Of a stretch of 34,402 bases of DNA, positions 15,087 to 23,841 are shown in pieces. Origin of the DNA: Candidatus Eiseniibacteriota bacterium (GTDB lineage: Bacteria; Eisenbacteria; RBG-16-71-46); the NCBI GenBank assembly GCA_016215625.1, contig JACRIW010000118.1:1-34402 (forward strand), in the 5' to 3' direction. Under the pieces are notes generated by a model that worked only from the letters and a program-made list of their open reading frames with translations, made no database searches and was not told the origin of the DNA. Made by a program: the position numbers and the translations under genes. Positions within the stretch are counted from its first letter, which is position 1. Each line of letters opens with the position of its first letter.

Positions 15087-17027
15087 ATGTGCGGCATCAA
15101 CGGCGTCTTCCACTACCGTTCCGGTGAGCCCGACCGCGAGCTCGTGCGCCGCCAGGCCATGGCGCAGCGCCATCGCGGGCCCGACGACTGGGACGTGTGG
15201 TGCGAAGGCCCGGTCGCGCTCGCGCAGCGGCGGCTGTCCATCGTCGAACTCTCCGCGGCCGGCCACCAGCCGATGCCGAACGAGGACCGCAGCGTCTGGG
15301 TGACGTTCAACGGCGAGCTGTACAACTGGCCCGAGATCAAGCCGCAGCTCGTCGCGCGCGGGCACACGCTGCGCGGCAACTCGGACACCGAGATGCTGCT
15401 GCACCTGTGGGAGGAGAAGGGGCCGGCCCTGCTGCAGGACCTGCGCGGCATGTTCGCGTTCGCGCTCTACGACAAGACCCAGCGCCGGCTGCTGCTCGCA
15501 CGCGACCGGCTCGGCAAGAAGCCGCTCTTCTATCACGACGACGGGAAGCGCATCGTGTTCGCGAGCGAGCTCAAGTCGCTCGTGATCGACCCTTCCGTGC
15601 CGCGCGAAGTCGATCCGCAGAGCATCTCGGACTTCCTCACGTACCAGTACGTGCCGAGCCCGCAGAGCATCCTGCGCGGCGTGCGCAAGCTGCCGCCCGC
15701 GCACTGCCTGATCGCGGACGAGAAGGGCGTGCGGGTCGAGCGTTACTGGTCGCTGCCGGTCGAGGCCGACCCGCGCATCGGCCCGGACGAGGCGATCGCG
15801 CGGCTGCGCGAACTGCTCGCCGAGTCCGTGCGCATCCGCCTCATGTCGGACGTGCCGCTCGGCGCGTTCCTCTCCGGCGGCATCGATTCGAGCGTCGTCG
15901 TGGCGCTCATGGCCGCGGCGAGCAGCGCGCCCGTGAAGACGTTCTCGATCGGCTTCGAGGACCAGGACTTCTCCGAGCTCGCTCATGCGGGCAAGGTCGC
16001 GCGGCACCTCGGCACCGAGCACCGCGAACTCGTCGTGCGCCCGCGCGCGCTCGAACTCATGCCGCGTCTCGTGTGGGGCATGGACGAGCCGTTCTCGGAC
16101 GCCTCGATGATCCCGACCTTCCACGTCGCGGAGATGGCGCGCCGGCACGTGACGGTCGCGCTGTCGGGCGACGGCGGCGACGAGGCGTTCGCGGGCTACG
16201 TCACCTATCCGTGGGCGCGCCGCTACGCGAAGCTCGACTTCGTGCCGCGTCCGCTGCGGCAGCTGCTCGCTTCGCCCTCGGCGCTGCTCGGACCCGACGA
16301 CGCGCTCGGCCGCAAGCTGCACCGCATGGGACTCTCGGTCGTGGACCGCCACCTCGAGGCCATGTCGCACTTCCCGCCGCGCGAGCGCCACGCGGTGCTC
16401 TCGGCCGCGCTGCGCGCGAGCACGGCGCGGCACGATCCGTACAAGGCCGCGCGCGCGGTGCACGCCCGGGCGAAGGCCGCGGTGGGGGACATCCCCGCGC
16501 TGCTCCACCTCGACGCGATGACCTACATGACGGACGACGTGCTCGTGAAGGTGGACCGCACGTCCATGCTCAACTCGCTCGAGGTGCGCGCTCCGCTGCT
16601 CGACCACGTCGTGCTCGAGTACGTCGCGAAGCTGCCGTTCGACCTCAAGCTGCGCGGGGACGTCACCAAGTGGGCGCTCAAGGAGACCGCGCGCACGCTG
16701 CTGCCGCCGGACATCCTCGCGCGCGGCAAGCAGGGCTTCGGCGTGCCGCTCGAACGCTGGTTCGGGAACGACTTCGGGCGCCTCGCGCGCGAGGTGCTGC
16801 TCGACAAGCGTGCGCGCGACCGCGGTTGGCTCGATCCCGCCGGAGTGGAACGCGTCCTGAAGGGCGAGGGCGCTCGCGACGACAAGCGCGCCCGCCAGGT
16901 GTTCACGCTCGTGTGCCTCGAGCTCTGGGCGCAGACCTGGCTCGACCGCCCGCGCGAGTCGCTCGCCGAGCCGGTGGACGGCCCGCTGCCGCTGCACGAG
17001 GCCGTGGCCGCGACCGCGAAGGGCTGA
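15087..17027 (+). CDS. asnB: Asparagine synthase-type glutamine amidotransferase (copy 1)
   Basis: A 646-residue class II amidotransferase. Cys2 of M-C-G-I-N-G is the glutaminase nucleophile. R-H-R-G-P-D-D (28-34), F-N-G-E-L-Y-N (74-80) and N-S-D-T-E (98-102) line the glutamine site. The ATP pyrophosphatase loop S-G-G-I-D-S-S is at 263-269. Family chemistry is ammonia release from glutamine, channelling, and amidation of an AMP-activated carboxylate. In polysaccharide loci such AsnB-like enzymes are thought to amidate uronic acids or related carboxylates rather than aspartate, and the setting between membrane glycan genes and GT4 genes supports that here (inference). ATG 15087 must be the start because Cys2 has to be N-terminal. 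A second copy of identical length lies on the other strand at 32244-34184. Confidence 0.92.
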   Translation: MCGINGVFHYRSGEPDRELVRRQAMAQRHRGPDDWDVWCEGPVALAQRRLSIVELSAAGHQPMPNEDRSVWVTFNGELYNWPEIKPQLVARGHTLRGNSDTEMLLHLWEEKGPALLQDLRGMFAFALYDKTQRRLLLARDRLGKKPLFYHDDGKRIVFASELKSLVIDPSVPREVDPQSISDFLTYQYVPSPQSILRGVRKLPPAHCLIADEKGVRVERYWSLPVEADPRIGPDEAIARLRELLAESVRIRLMSDVPLGAFLSGGIDSSVVVALMAAASSAPVKTFSIGFEDQDFSELAHAGKVARHLGTEHRELVVRPRALELMPRLVWGMDEPFSDASMIPTFHVAEMARRHVTVALSGDGGDEAFAGYVTYPWARRYAKLDFVPRPLRQLLASPSALLGPDDALGRKLHRMGLSVVDRHLEAMSHFPPRERHAVLSAALRASTARHDPYKAARAVHARAKAAVGDIPALLHLDAMTYMTDDVLVKVDRTSMLNSLEVRAPLLDHVVLEYVAKLPFDLKLRGDVTKWALKETARTLLPPDILARGKQGFGVPLERWFGNDFGRLAREVLLDKRARDRGWLDPAGVERVLKGEGARDDKRARQVFTLVCLELWAQTWLDRPRESLAEPVDGPLPLHEAVAATAKG

Positions 17028-17030
17028 TTC

Positions 17031-18137
17031 GTGCACGTCGCGATCCTCATCGGGCACTTCCCGCCGGGCAGCTTCGGCGGGGCCGAGATCCAGGCCGAGG
17101 GCTGGGCGAAGCGCCTGTCCGACCGCCATCGCGTGACCGTGATCACGCGCCGCGATCCCGCCGACCAGCCCGAGCGCGAGGAACGCGACGGCTTCACGGT
17201 CGTGCGCCTGCCCGTCTCGCGCGTGCCACTCTGGCGCACGTTCGCGGACGTCGCCGCGATCGAAGCGGCCGTGCGCGCCTTGCGCCCGAAGCCCGACGTG
17301 CTGCTGTGCTTCCAGACGTTCGTCTCCGGGCTCGCCGGCGTGCGCGCCGGGCGTGCGCTCGGGATTCCGGCGATGGTCTGGATCCGCGGCGAGGCCGAGT
17401 ACCGTCTCGGCGATTCGCGCGTGCACGGCTTCGTGAGCCCGCGCGTGTGGAGCGGCGCGAGCGCGGTGCTCGTGCAGAGCGAGCAGAACCGCGTGGACCT
17501 GCTGCACGAACTCGAGCGGCATGCGCCCGGGCGGCTCGCGGCGCTGCGCGAGAAGCTCGGCGTGATCGGCAACGGGCTCGACCTTCCCGAAGGCCCGCTC
17601 GGCGCGGGCACGCGCGTGACGAGCGTCGGGCGGCTGATCGCGGACAAGGGCATGGACGTCGTGATCGACGCCGCCCGCGTGGCCGGGTTGCCGCTCACGA
17701 TCGCGGGCGACGGCCCCGAGCGCGCCGCGCTCGAGGCGCGCGCCGCGGGCCACGACGTGCGCTTCGCGGGCTTCGTCTCGCGCGCGGCGCTCGACGGCCT
17801 GATGCGCGACACGAGCGTCGCCGTGCTCGCCGCACGGCGCGGCGAAGGCCTGCCGAACGTGCTGCTCGAGGCGATGGCGTACGGCCGCCCCGTGGTGGCG
17901 ACGCCGTGCGCGGGCACGCGCGACCTGCTCGTGGACGGCGTCAACGGGCTCGTGATCGCGCCCGACGACCGCGTTGCTCTGGCCGCGGCGCTGAAGCGCC
18001 TCGCGGCCGATCCGGCGCTCGCCGCGCGGCTCGGCGCGCAGGCGCGCCGGACCGCGGAGCGATTCGCGTGGGACGCGGTGCGCCCGGCGCTCGAAGCGGC
18101 GCTCGAGAAGGCCGCCGGGCGGGGGAGCGCGCGGTGA
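17031..18137 (+). CDS. Family 4 glycosyltransferase (GT-B fold)
   Basis: A 368-residue GT-B protein. Its N-terminal half opens with H-F-P-P-G-S-F-G-G-A-E (9-19), the glycine loop typical of GT4 enzymes. The C-terminal half has the S-V-G-R-L-I-A-D-K-G donor-domain entry and the E-x7-E motif (Glu272 to Glu280, in G-E-G-L-P-N-V-L-L-E). It should be a cytoplasmic retaining transferase using a nucleotide-sugar donor and a lipid-linked acceptor. The GTG start at 17031 lies 3 bp after the AsnB stop. The next GT4 gene overlaps its stop (GTGA). The sugar added is unknown. Confidence 0.88.
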   Translation: MHVAILIGHFPPGSFGGAEIQAEGWAKRLSDRHRVTVITRRDPADQPEREERDGFTVVRLPVSRVPLWRTFADVAAIEAAVRALRPKPDVLLCFQTFVSGLAGVRAGRALGIPAMVWIRGEAEYRLGDSRVHGFVSPRVWSGASAVLVQSEQNRVDLLHELERHAPGRLAALREKLGVIGNGLDLPEGPLGAGTRVTSVGRLIADKGMDVVIDAARVAGLPLTIAGDGPERAALEARAAGHDVRFAGFVSRAALDGLMRDTSVAVLAARRGEGLPNVLLEAMAYGRPVVATPCAGTRDLLVDGVNGLVIAPDDRVALAAALKRLAADPALAARLGAQARRTAERFAWDAVRPALEAALEKAAGRGSAR

Positions 18138-19261
18138 CGCGAGCGCTGCGCGTCTGCTTCCACGCGCCGTTGCTCTGGCCGCTCTGGAGCGATGGCCGCG
18201 TCGCGTTCACGGGCGGTGCCGAGGTGCAGCAGGCGCGGCTCGCGCGCGGCCTCGCCGCCCGCGGCGTCGAGATGACCGTCGTGAGCTGCGACTACGGCCA
18301 GCCCTCGCCGGTCACCGCGCACGGCGTGCGCGTGCTCAAGAGCTACCGACTGGGCGACGGCCTGCCGGTGCTGCGCTTCTTCCATCCGCGTCTCAGCCGC
18401 ACGATGGCGGCGCTGCTCGCCGCCGACGCCGACGTCTACTACGTGCGCGGCGCCTCTCTCGAGGCGGGCACCGCGTACGAGGCGGCACGGCTCAAGGGCC
18501 GCGCGTTCGTCTTCGGGGCCGCGCACGACCACGACGCGCTCGCGTCGCTGCCCCTGCTCGGCAACCCGCGCGACCGCGCGTGGTACCGCCGTGCGCTCCG
18601 GGGTGCGCGCGCCGTGGTGGCGCAGACCGACGCCCAGCGCGATTCGTTCCGGCGCGAGTTCGCGGTCGAATCCACGGTGGTGCGCAACCTCGTCGAAGTG
18701 CCCGAGCACTCGGCGGACGCGGCCGCGAACGCCGCGGTGGTGTGGCTCGCGACCTACAAGGCGTCCAAGCGTCCGGACTGGTTCCTCGATCTCGCGCGGG
18801 CGCTGCCGGAACGCCGCTTCGTCATGTGCGGCATCGTGCCGATCCCGCCCGAGACGACCACGTGGTGGGAGCGGGCGGAATCGGCCGCGCGCGAACTGCC
18901 GAATCTCGAAGTGCGCGGCTACCTCGACCAGGAACGCGTCGGCGAGCTGTACCGCTCGGCCGGGCTGTTCGTGCACACGTCGCCGGCGGAAGGCTTCCCG
19001 AACACCGTGCTCGAAGCCTGGGCGCACGGCGTGCCCACGGTGTCGTGCGTGGACCCTGACGGCGTCGTGGCACGCGAGGGGTTGGGCGAGGTCGTCGCGG
19101 ACCCGGCCGCGCTCGCGGCAGCCGTGGAGCGCTGGATGAGCGCGCCCGCGCGCCGTGCCGAGGCCGGCGGCCGCGCCCGTGCGTACGCCCTGCGCGCGCA
19201 CGCCCCGGAGGCCGTGCTCGCGCAGCTCGAGGACGTGTTCCGCCGCGCCGCGGGGCGCTGA
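18134..19261 (+). CDS. Family 4 glycosyltransferase (second)
   Basis: A 375-residue GT-B enzyme. An N-terminal F-T-G-G-A-E-V-Q-Q glycine loop lies near residues 25-33. The donor-binding domain carries S-P-A-E-G-F-P-N-T-V-L-E-A-W, in which Glu286 and Glu294 form the E-x7-E pair. It is only distantly similar to the preceding GT4, so the two probably add different sugars. The GTG start overlaps the upstream stop by 4 bp. It is the last gene of the second plus-strand operon, followed by 286 bp without a gene and two small hairpins. Confidence 0.87.
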   Translation: MTRALRVCFHAPLLWPLWSDGRVAFTGGAEVQQARLARGLAARGVEMTVVSCDYGQPSPVTAHGVRVLKSYRLGDGLPVLRFFHPRLSRTMAALLAADADVYYVRGASLEAGTAYEAARLKGRAFVFGAAHDHDALASLPLLGNPRDRAWYRRALRGARAVVAQTDAQRDSFRREFAVESTVVRNLVEVPEHSADAAANAAVVWLATYKASKRPDWFLDLARALPERRFVMCGIVPIPPETTTWWERAESAARELPNLEVRGYLDQERVGELYRSAGLFVHTSPAEGFPNTVLEAWAHGVPTVSCVDPDGVVAREGLGEVVADPAALAAAVERWMSAPARRAEAGGRARAYALRAHAPEAVLAQLEDVFRRAAGR

Positions 19262-19272
19262 GCGGAAGCATT

Positions 19273-19331
19273 CCGACGAGCGTCGGGCACGGGCCGGACG
19301 AGCGCGCCGATCCACACGGCCGAAGCGGCCG
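19273..19331 (+). terminator. Two short hairpins after the GT4 gene, possible weak terminator
   Basis: CCGAC-GAGC-GTCGG occupies 19273-19286, and CGGCCG-AAG-CGGCCG occupies 19317-19331. They begin 12 nt and 56 nt after the stop at 19261. Neither is followed by a T-run, so they would be atypical terminators. Both arms are perfect, but in such GC-rich DNA short stems are common. Confidence 0.3.
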
Positions 19332-19337
19332 CCCTCG

Positions 19338-19346
19338 TGCTATGGT
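19338..19346 (+). promoter_or_regulatory. Candidate extended -10 (TGC-TATGGT) for the efflux operon
   Basis: TATGGT is preceded by TG one base earlier, an extended -10 arrangement. No good -35 hexamer lies 17 nt upstream. Transcription from here would give a leader of about 195 nt that contains the 8-bp inverted repeat. Confidence 0.3.
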
Positions 19347-19547
19347 GCGCGCCCGGTTTTTCCCATCCGTCCCGACCCGGGGCGGCCGCACTCCATCCGC
19401 GGGACGGGACGAGCCCGACGCGCGCCCTTCGAGAATCGGCCCGCATCGCGTGCCCGTGACCGTCATCGAAGACCGGACCATCCGCGCCGCTGGGACACCC
19501 TCGCTCCCGCGCGTCCCTCGTCCGCACCTTTCCGGAGTACCCGCCTC

Positions 19548-20675
19548 ATGTCCCGTCGCCTGCTCCAGACGATCGCCGCGATCGTGGTGTTCCTCGCTGC
19601 GATCGGCTTCTACAAGTTCAACCAGATCCAGGGCGCCATCGCGCAGGGCAAGGCCTTCAAGATGCCGCCCGAGGCCGTCACGACCGCGGTCGCGCGCACG
19701 GTGGACTGGCCGGCCACGCTCGAGTCCGTCGGCAGCGTCGCGCCCGTGCAGGGCGTCGTGCTGAGCGCGGACCTTCCCGGCATCGTCGAGTCCATCTCGT
19801 TCGAATCCGGCGCGCGCGTGAAGGCGGGGCAGGTGCTCGTCACGCTCGATGCGCGGCAGGAGCGCGCGCAGCTCGCGGGCGCCGAGGCGCAGCTGCAGCT
19901 CGCGAAGGCGCAGCTCGAGCGCTCGAAGAAGCTGCTCGAGACGCAGAACATCGCGCAGGCCGACTTCGACGTCGTCGCGGCACAGTTCCAGATCGCCGAG
20001 GCCGCCGTCGGCCAGTCGCGCGCGCTGCTCGAGCGCAAGACCATCCGCGCGCCCTTCGCGGGCGTGACCGGCATCCGCCAGGTCAACGTCGGGCAGTTCC
20101 TGAGCGGAGGCGACCCGGTCGTGCCGCTGCAGTCGCTCGATCCCGTCTACGTGAACTTCGCCGTCCCGCAGCAGGAACTCGGCACCGTGCACGTCGGCTC
20201 GGTCGTCGAGGTCACGGCCGACACCGCGAAGGCCGTGCGCTACAAGGGCCGCGTCACCGCGGTCAACGCGATCGTGGACGAGTCCACGCGCAACGTGCAG
20301 GTGCAGGCGACGCTGCCGAACCCGCGCGCGCTCCTGCGTCCGGGCATGTTCGTGGACGTGCACCTCGCCCTCGGCGGCACGCGCGGCCTGCTCGCCGTGC
20401 CGACGTCGGCGGTGAACTACGCGCCGTACGGCAACTCGGTCTTCGTGGTCGGCGACCAGAAGGGCCCGGACGGCAAGACGTTCAAGGGCGTGAAGCAGCA
20501 GTTCGTGGTCCTCGGCGGCCAGCGCGGCGACCAGGTCGCGGTGCTCAAGGGGCTCAAGGACGGCGACGAGGTCGTCAGCTCGGGCGTGTTCAAGCTGCGC
20601 AGCGGCGCGGCGGTCGTCGTGAACAACGCGGTCACGCCGGGCAACAGCGCCGACCCCAAGCCGGAAGAGAACTGA
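19548..20675 (+). CDS. RND efflux periplasmic adaptor (membrane fusion protein)
   Basis: A 375-residue adaptor. The N-terminal membrane anchor is about residues 5-23, with no lipobox seen. Residues about 65-101 begin the split lipoyl domain (E-S-G-A-R-V-K-A-G-Q). About 102-163 is an alpha-helical hairpin rich in A-Q-L repeats (coiled coil). I-R-A-P-F-A-G-V-T-G (166-175) closes the lipoyl domain, and beta-barrel and membrane-proximal domains follow. In the complex it links the inner-membrane pump encoded 4 bp downstream to a TolC-type outer-membrane channel, which is not in this window. ATG 19548 has GGAG at 10 nt and is followed by a good membrane anchor. An open frame continues upstream to about 19155, but that overlaps the preceding gene and lacks anchor-like sequence. 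Confidence 0.92.
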   Translation: MSRRLLQTIAAIVVFLAAIGFYKFNQIQGAIAQGKAFKMPPEAVTTAVARTVDWPATLESVGSVAPVQGVVLSADLPGIVESISFESGARVKAGQVLVTLDARQERAQLAGAEAQLQLAKAQLERSKKLLETQNIAQADFDVVAAQFQIAEAAVGQSRALLERKTIRAPFAGVTGIRQVNVGQFLSGGDPVVPLQSLDPVYVNFAVPQQELGTVHVGSVVEVTADTAKAVRYKGRVTAVNAIVDESTRNVQVQATLPNPRALLRPGMFVDVHLALGGTRGLLAVPTSAVNYAPYGNSVFVVGDQKGPDGKTFKGVKQQFVVLGGQRGDQVAVLKGLKDGDEVVSSGVFKLRSGAAVVVNNAVTPGNSADPKPEEN

Positions 20676-20679
20676 CCGC

Positions 20680-23600
20680 ATGAAGCTCACCGACCTCTTC
20701 ATCCGCCGGCCGGTCCTCGCGATCGTCGTCAACCTCGTCATCCTCATCGCGGGCCTGCAGGCCGTGCGCTCGCTCAGCGTGCGGCAGTACCCGCGCTCCG
20801 ACGTGGCCGTCGTCACGGTCACCACGGCGTACGTGGGCGCGAACGCCGACCTCGTGCGCGGCTTCATCACCTCGCCGCTCGAGCGCGTGATCGCCAGCGC
20901 CGACGGCATCGACTACATCGAGTCGTCGAGCGCGCAGGGCGTCAGCACGATCACCGTGCACCTGAAGCTCAACTACGACACGAACGCCGCGCTCACGCAG
21001 GTGCAGGCGAAGGTCGCGCAGGTGCGCAACGACCTGCCGCCCGAGGCGCAGGCGCCGATCATCGCCGTGCAGACGGCGGACTCGCAGTTCGCTTCCATGT
21101 ACCTCGGCTTCGCGTCCACGGACCTCGACCGCAACCAGATCACGGACTACCTCACGCGCGTCGTGCAGCCGCGCCTGTCCGCGATCAGCGGCGTGCAGCG
21201 CGCCGACATCCTCGGCGGCCGCACGTTCGCGATGCGCATCTGGCTCAAGCCCGACCGGCTCGCCGCCCGCGGCCTCGCGCCGTCGGCGGTCTGGACCGCG
21301 CTCGCGCAGAACAACTACCTGTCCGCGCTCGGCCGCACCAAGGGGGCGATGGTGTCCGTGAACCTCGTGGCGAACACCGACCTCAAGACGCCCGAGGACT
21401 TCAAGCGGATGGTGATCAAGCAGCAGGGCTCGGACGTCGTGCGGCTCGGCGACGTCGCCGACGTCGTGCTGGGCGCCGAGGACTACGACACCGACGTGCG
21501 CTTCAACGGCGAGGCCGCGACGTTCATGGGCATCTGGGTGCTGCCCACGGCGAACTCGCTCGAGGTGATCAAGGAAGTGCGCGCGGCGATGAAGGAGATC
21601 GACGCGCAGCTGCCCGTGGGCATGAAGTCGGGCATCCCGTACGACTCGACCGTGTACATCCAGAGCGCCATCGACGAAGTGCTGAAGACGCTCGTCGAGA
21701 CGCTGCTCATCGTCGTGCTCGTCATCTTCTTCTTCCTCGGCTCGGTGCGCTCGCTGATCATCCCGGTCGTGGCGATCCCGATCTCGCTCGTCGGCGCGTT
21801 CTTCCTCATGCTCGTCGCGGGCTTCACGATCAACCTGCTCACGCTGCTCGCGATCGTGCTGTCGGTGGGACTCGTCGTGGACGACGCGATCGTCATGGTC
21901 GAGAACATCGAGCGGCACGTGCACGAGGGGATGGCGCCCATACCCGCGGCCCTCGCGGCCGCGCGGGAGCTCGTGAGCCCGATCATCTCGATGACCATCA
22001 CGCTGGCCGCCGTGTACACCCCGCTCGGCATCCAGGGTGGCCTCACGGGCTCGCTGTTCCGCGAGTTCGCGTTCACGCTCGCCGGTGCGGTGATCGTGTC
22101 CGGCATCGTGGCGCTCACGCTGTCGCCCATGATGGGCTCGCGGCTCATCCGCGAGGGCGACTCCGAGAAGGGCTTCGCGGGCTGGATCAACCACCGCTTC
22201 GAGGCGATCCGCGCGGACTACGTCAAGCGCATCTCCGGCGCGCTCGCGAACCGCGGCGCCGTGCTCACGGTGTGGGTCGTGTTCACGCTGCTCATGGTCC
22301 CGTTCTACCTGTTTTCGCAGCGCGAACTCGCGCCCGCCGAGGACCAGAGCGTCGTGTTCGGGATCGTGCAGGCCGCACCGAACGCCACGCTCGACCAGAC
22401 GCGACTCTTCACGGCGCGCGTGCACGACGTCATGAAGTCCATGCCCGAGACGCGGAACATCTTCCAGATCACGTTCCCGAGCGGCGGCTTCGGCGGCGCG
22501 AACCTCGCGCCGTGGCACGAGCGCAAGCGCAGCGCCGCGCAGGTGAACATGGAGATGTCGGGCAAGCTCTCGCAGATCCCCGGCATCCGCCTCATCTCGG
22601 TCGTGCCCCCGGCGCTGCCGGGCGGCGGCAGCTTCCCCGTGGACTTCGTCATGGCGTCCACGGCGCCGCCGGAGGAACTCGCGCAGTTCGCAGGCCAGCT
22701 CATCCAGAAGGCCTACGCGAGCGGCGTGTTCATGTACGTGGACTCGGACCTCAAGTTCGACCAGCCGCAGACGGAAGTGGTCTTCGACCGCGACAAGGTG
22801 CGCTCGCTCGGCGTGGACATGCGCCGCGTGGGGCAGGACCTGTCGTCCATGCTCGGCGGCAACTTCGTCAACCGGTTCAGCATCCAGGGGCGCAGCTACA
22901 AGGTGATCCCGCAGGTCTCGCGGGCCGAGCGCCTCACGCCGGAGCAGCTGCAGAAGCTCTACGTGAGCGGCCCTGGCGACCAGCTCGTGCCGCTGGCGAC
23001 GTTCGCGTCGCTCCAGACCACGACGCAGCCGCGCGACCTGAAGCGCTTCCAGCAGCTGAACGCGGTGCGCATCCAGGGCGTCATTCCGCCCGGGGTGCCG
23101 CTCGACAAGGCGCTCGGCGTGCTCGAGGCGGAGGCGAAGCGCATCCTGCCGCGCGGCTACACGATCGACTACGCGGGCGAGTCGCGGCAGCTGCGCACCG
23201 AGGGCGGCAAGTTCCTCGGCGTGTTCCTGCTCTCGGCGATCCTCATCTTCCTCGTGCTCGCCGCGCAGTTCGAGAGCTTCCGCGACCCGTTCGTGATCCT
23301 CGCGGGCTCGGCGCCGCTCGCGCTCTCGGGCGCCATGCTGTTCACGTTCCTCGGCTTCACGTCGCTCAACGTCTACAGCCAGGTCGGGCTCATCACGCTC
23401 GTCGGCCTGATCGCCAAGAACGGCATCCTGATCGTACAGTTCGCGAACGAGCTGCAGGAGAAGGGCCGCGACAAGGTGAACGCCGTCGTCGAGGCCGCCG
23501 GCACGCGGCTGCGCCCGATCCTCATGACCACCGCCGCGACGGTGTTCGGCCACCTGCCGCTCATCTTCGCGCACGGCCCGGGCGCCGGCGCGCGCAACAG

Positions 23601-23769
23601 CATCGGCATCACGCTCGTTTCCGGCATGATCATCGGCACGATCTTCACGCTGCTCGTCGTGCCCGCCGTGTACGTGCTGTTCGCCAAGGTCCGCATGCCG
23701 GTGGATGCGCGGATCGCGGCGGCCGAGGACGCCGAGGCCGAAGGGCAGGCGGAGCCGACTCCGGCCTGA
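20680..23769 (+). CDS. RND efflux inner-membrane transporter (HAE1/AcrB-type)
   Basis: A 1029-residue, full-length RND pump. The first helix follows F-I-R-R-P-V-L-A (7-14), the usual N-terminus. The proton-relay pair Asp401-Asp402 lies in G-L-V-V-D-D-A-I-V-M-V-E-N-I-E on TM4. Two large periplasmic loops (about 35-335 and 555-870) and twelve helices fit the AcrB-type plan. It exports small molecules by proton antiport with the adaptor encoded 4 bp upstream. Substrate range cannot be read from sequence. Nothing ties it directly to the glycan genes, so it may be an unrelated neighbour. A strong hairpin terminator follows 21 nt after the stop. Confidence 0.95.
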   Translation: MKLTDLFIRRPVLAIVVNLVILIAGLQAVRSLSVRQYPRSDVAVVTVTTAYVGANADLVRGFITSPLERVIASADGIDYIESSSAQGVSTITVHLKLNYDTNAALTQVQAKVAQVRNDLPPEAQAPIIAVQTADSQFASMYLGFASTDLDRNQITDYLTRVVQPRLSAISGVQRADILGGRTFAMRIWLKPDRLAARGLAPSAVWTALAQNNYLSALGRTKGAMVSVNLVANTDLKTPEDFKRMVIKQQGSDVVRLGDVADVVLGAEDYDTDVRFNGEAATFMGIWVLPTANSLEVIKEVRAAMKEIDAQLPVGMKSGIPYDSTVYIQSAIDEVLKTLVETLLIVVLVIFFFLGSVRSLIIPVVAIPISLVGAFFLMLVAGFTINLLTLLAIVLSVGLVVDDAIVMVENIERHVHEGMAPIPAALAAARELVSPIISMTITLAAVYTPLGIQGGLTGSLFREFAFTLAGAVIVSGIVALTLSPMMGSRLIREGDSEKGFAGWINHRFEAIRADYVKRISGALANRGAVLTVWVVFTLLMVPFYLFSQRELAPAEDQSVVFGIVQAAPNATLDQTRLFTARVHDVMKSMPETRNIFQITFPSGGFGGANLAPWHERKRSAAQVNMEMSGKLSQIPGIRLISVVPPALPGGGSFPVDFVMASTAPPEELAQFAGQLIQKAYASGVFMYVDSDLKFDQPQTEVVFDRDKVRSLGVDMRRVGQDLSSMLGGNFVNRFSIQGRSYKVIPQVSRAERLTPEQLQKLYVSGPGDQLVPLATFASLQTTTQPRDLKRFQQLNAVRIQGVIPPGVPLDKALGVLEAEAKRILPRGYTIDYAGESRQLRTEGGKFLGVFLLSAILIFLVLAAQFESFRDPFVILAGSAPLALSGAMLFTFLGFTSLNVYSQVGLITLVGLIAKNGILIVQFANELQEKGRDKVNAVVEAAGTRLRPILMTTAATVFGHLPLIFAHGPGAGARNSIGITLVSGMIIGTIFTLLVVPAVYVLFAKVRMPVDARIAAAEDAEAEGQAEPTPA

Positions 23770-23790
23770 TTCCGGGGCGCAGCGAAACGC

Positions 23791-23826
23791 GAGAGGCCGC
23801 CGTGGGAGCACCCGCGGCGGCCTCTC
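23791..23826. terminator. Strong hairpin between convergent genes
   Basis: GAGAGGCCGCCG pairs perfectly with CGGCGGCCTCTC. The stem continues inward through a G-T wobble and GGG/CCC to an AGCA tetraloop, 16 pairs in all. It lies between the convergent stops of the RND pump (23769) and the deacetylase (23842), so it probably serves both strands. No long T-run follows on the plus strand. Confidence 0.75.
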
Positions 23827-23841
23827 CGCATTCCGGCGCGA

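Larger units (their letters stand above)
19262..19547. other. Longest non-coding spacer in the window (286 bp)
   Basis: It separates the polysaccharide operon from the efflux pair. It holds the two hairpins at 19273-19331, a candidate extended -10 at 19338-19346, a T5 tract at 19357-19361, and an 8-bp inverted repeat (CCGTCCCG at 19367-19374, CGGGACGG at 19400-19407, 25 nt apart). A ribosome site GGAG at 19534-19537 serves the adaptor gene. I see no convincing small gene or RNA gene in it. Confidence 0.5.

Noticed and set aside
15018..17753. 911-codon minus-strand frame opposite AsnB copy 1 and the first GT4
   Set aside because: It is antisense shadow with biased composition and no ribosome site or domain.
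19155..19547. In-frame extension of the efflux adaptor upstream of ATG 19548
   Set aside because: It overlaps the GT4 gene, is Arg/Pro-rich, and would place the membrane anchor in the interior. ATG 19548 has GGAG and a normal anchor.
20632..23811. 1059-codon open frame antisense to the RND pump
   Set aside because: The composition is dominated by Arg, His, Glu, Asp and Val, with no domain. It is a mirror of codon bias in the pump gene.
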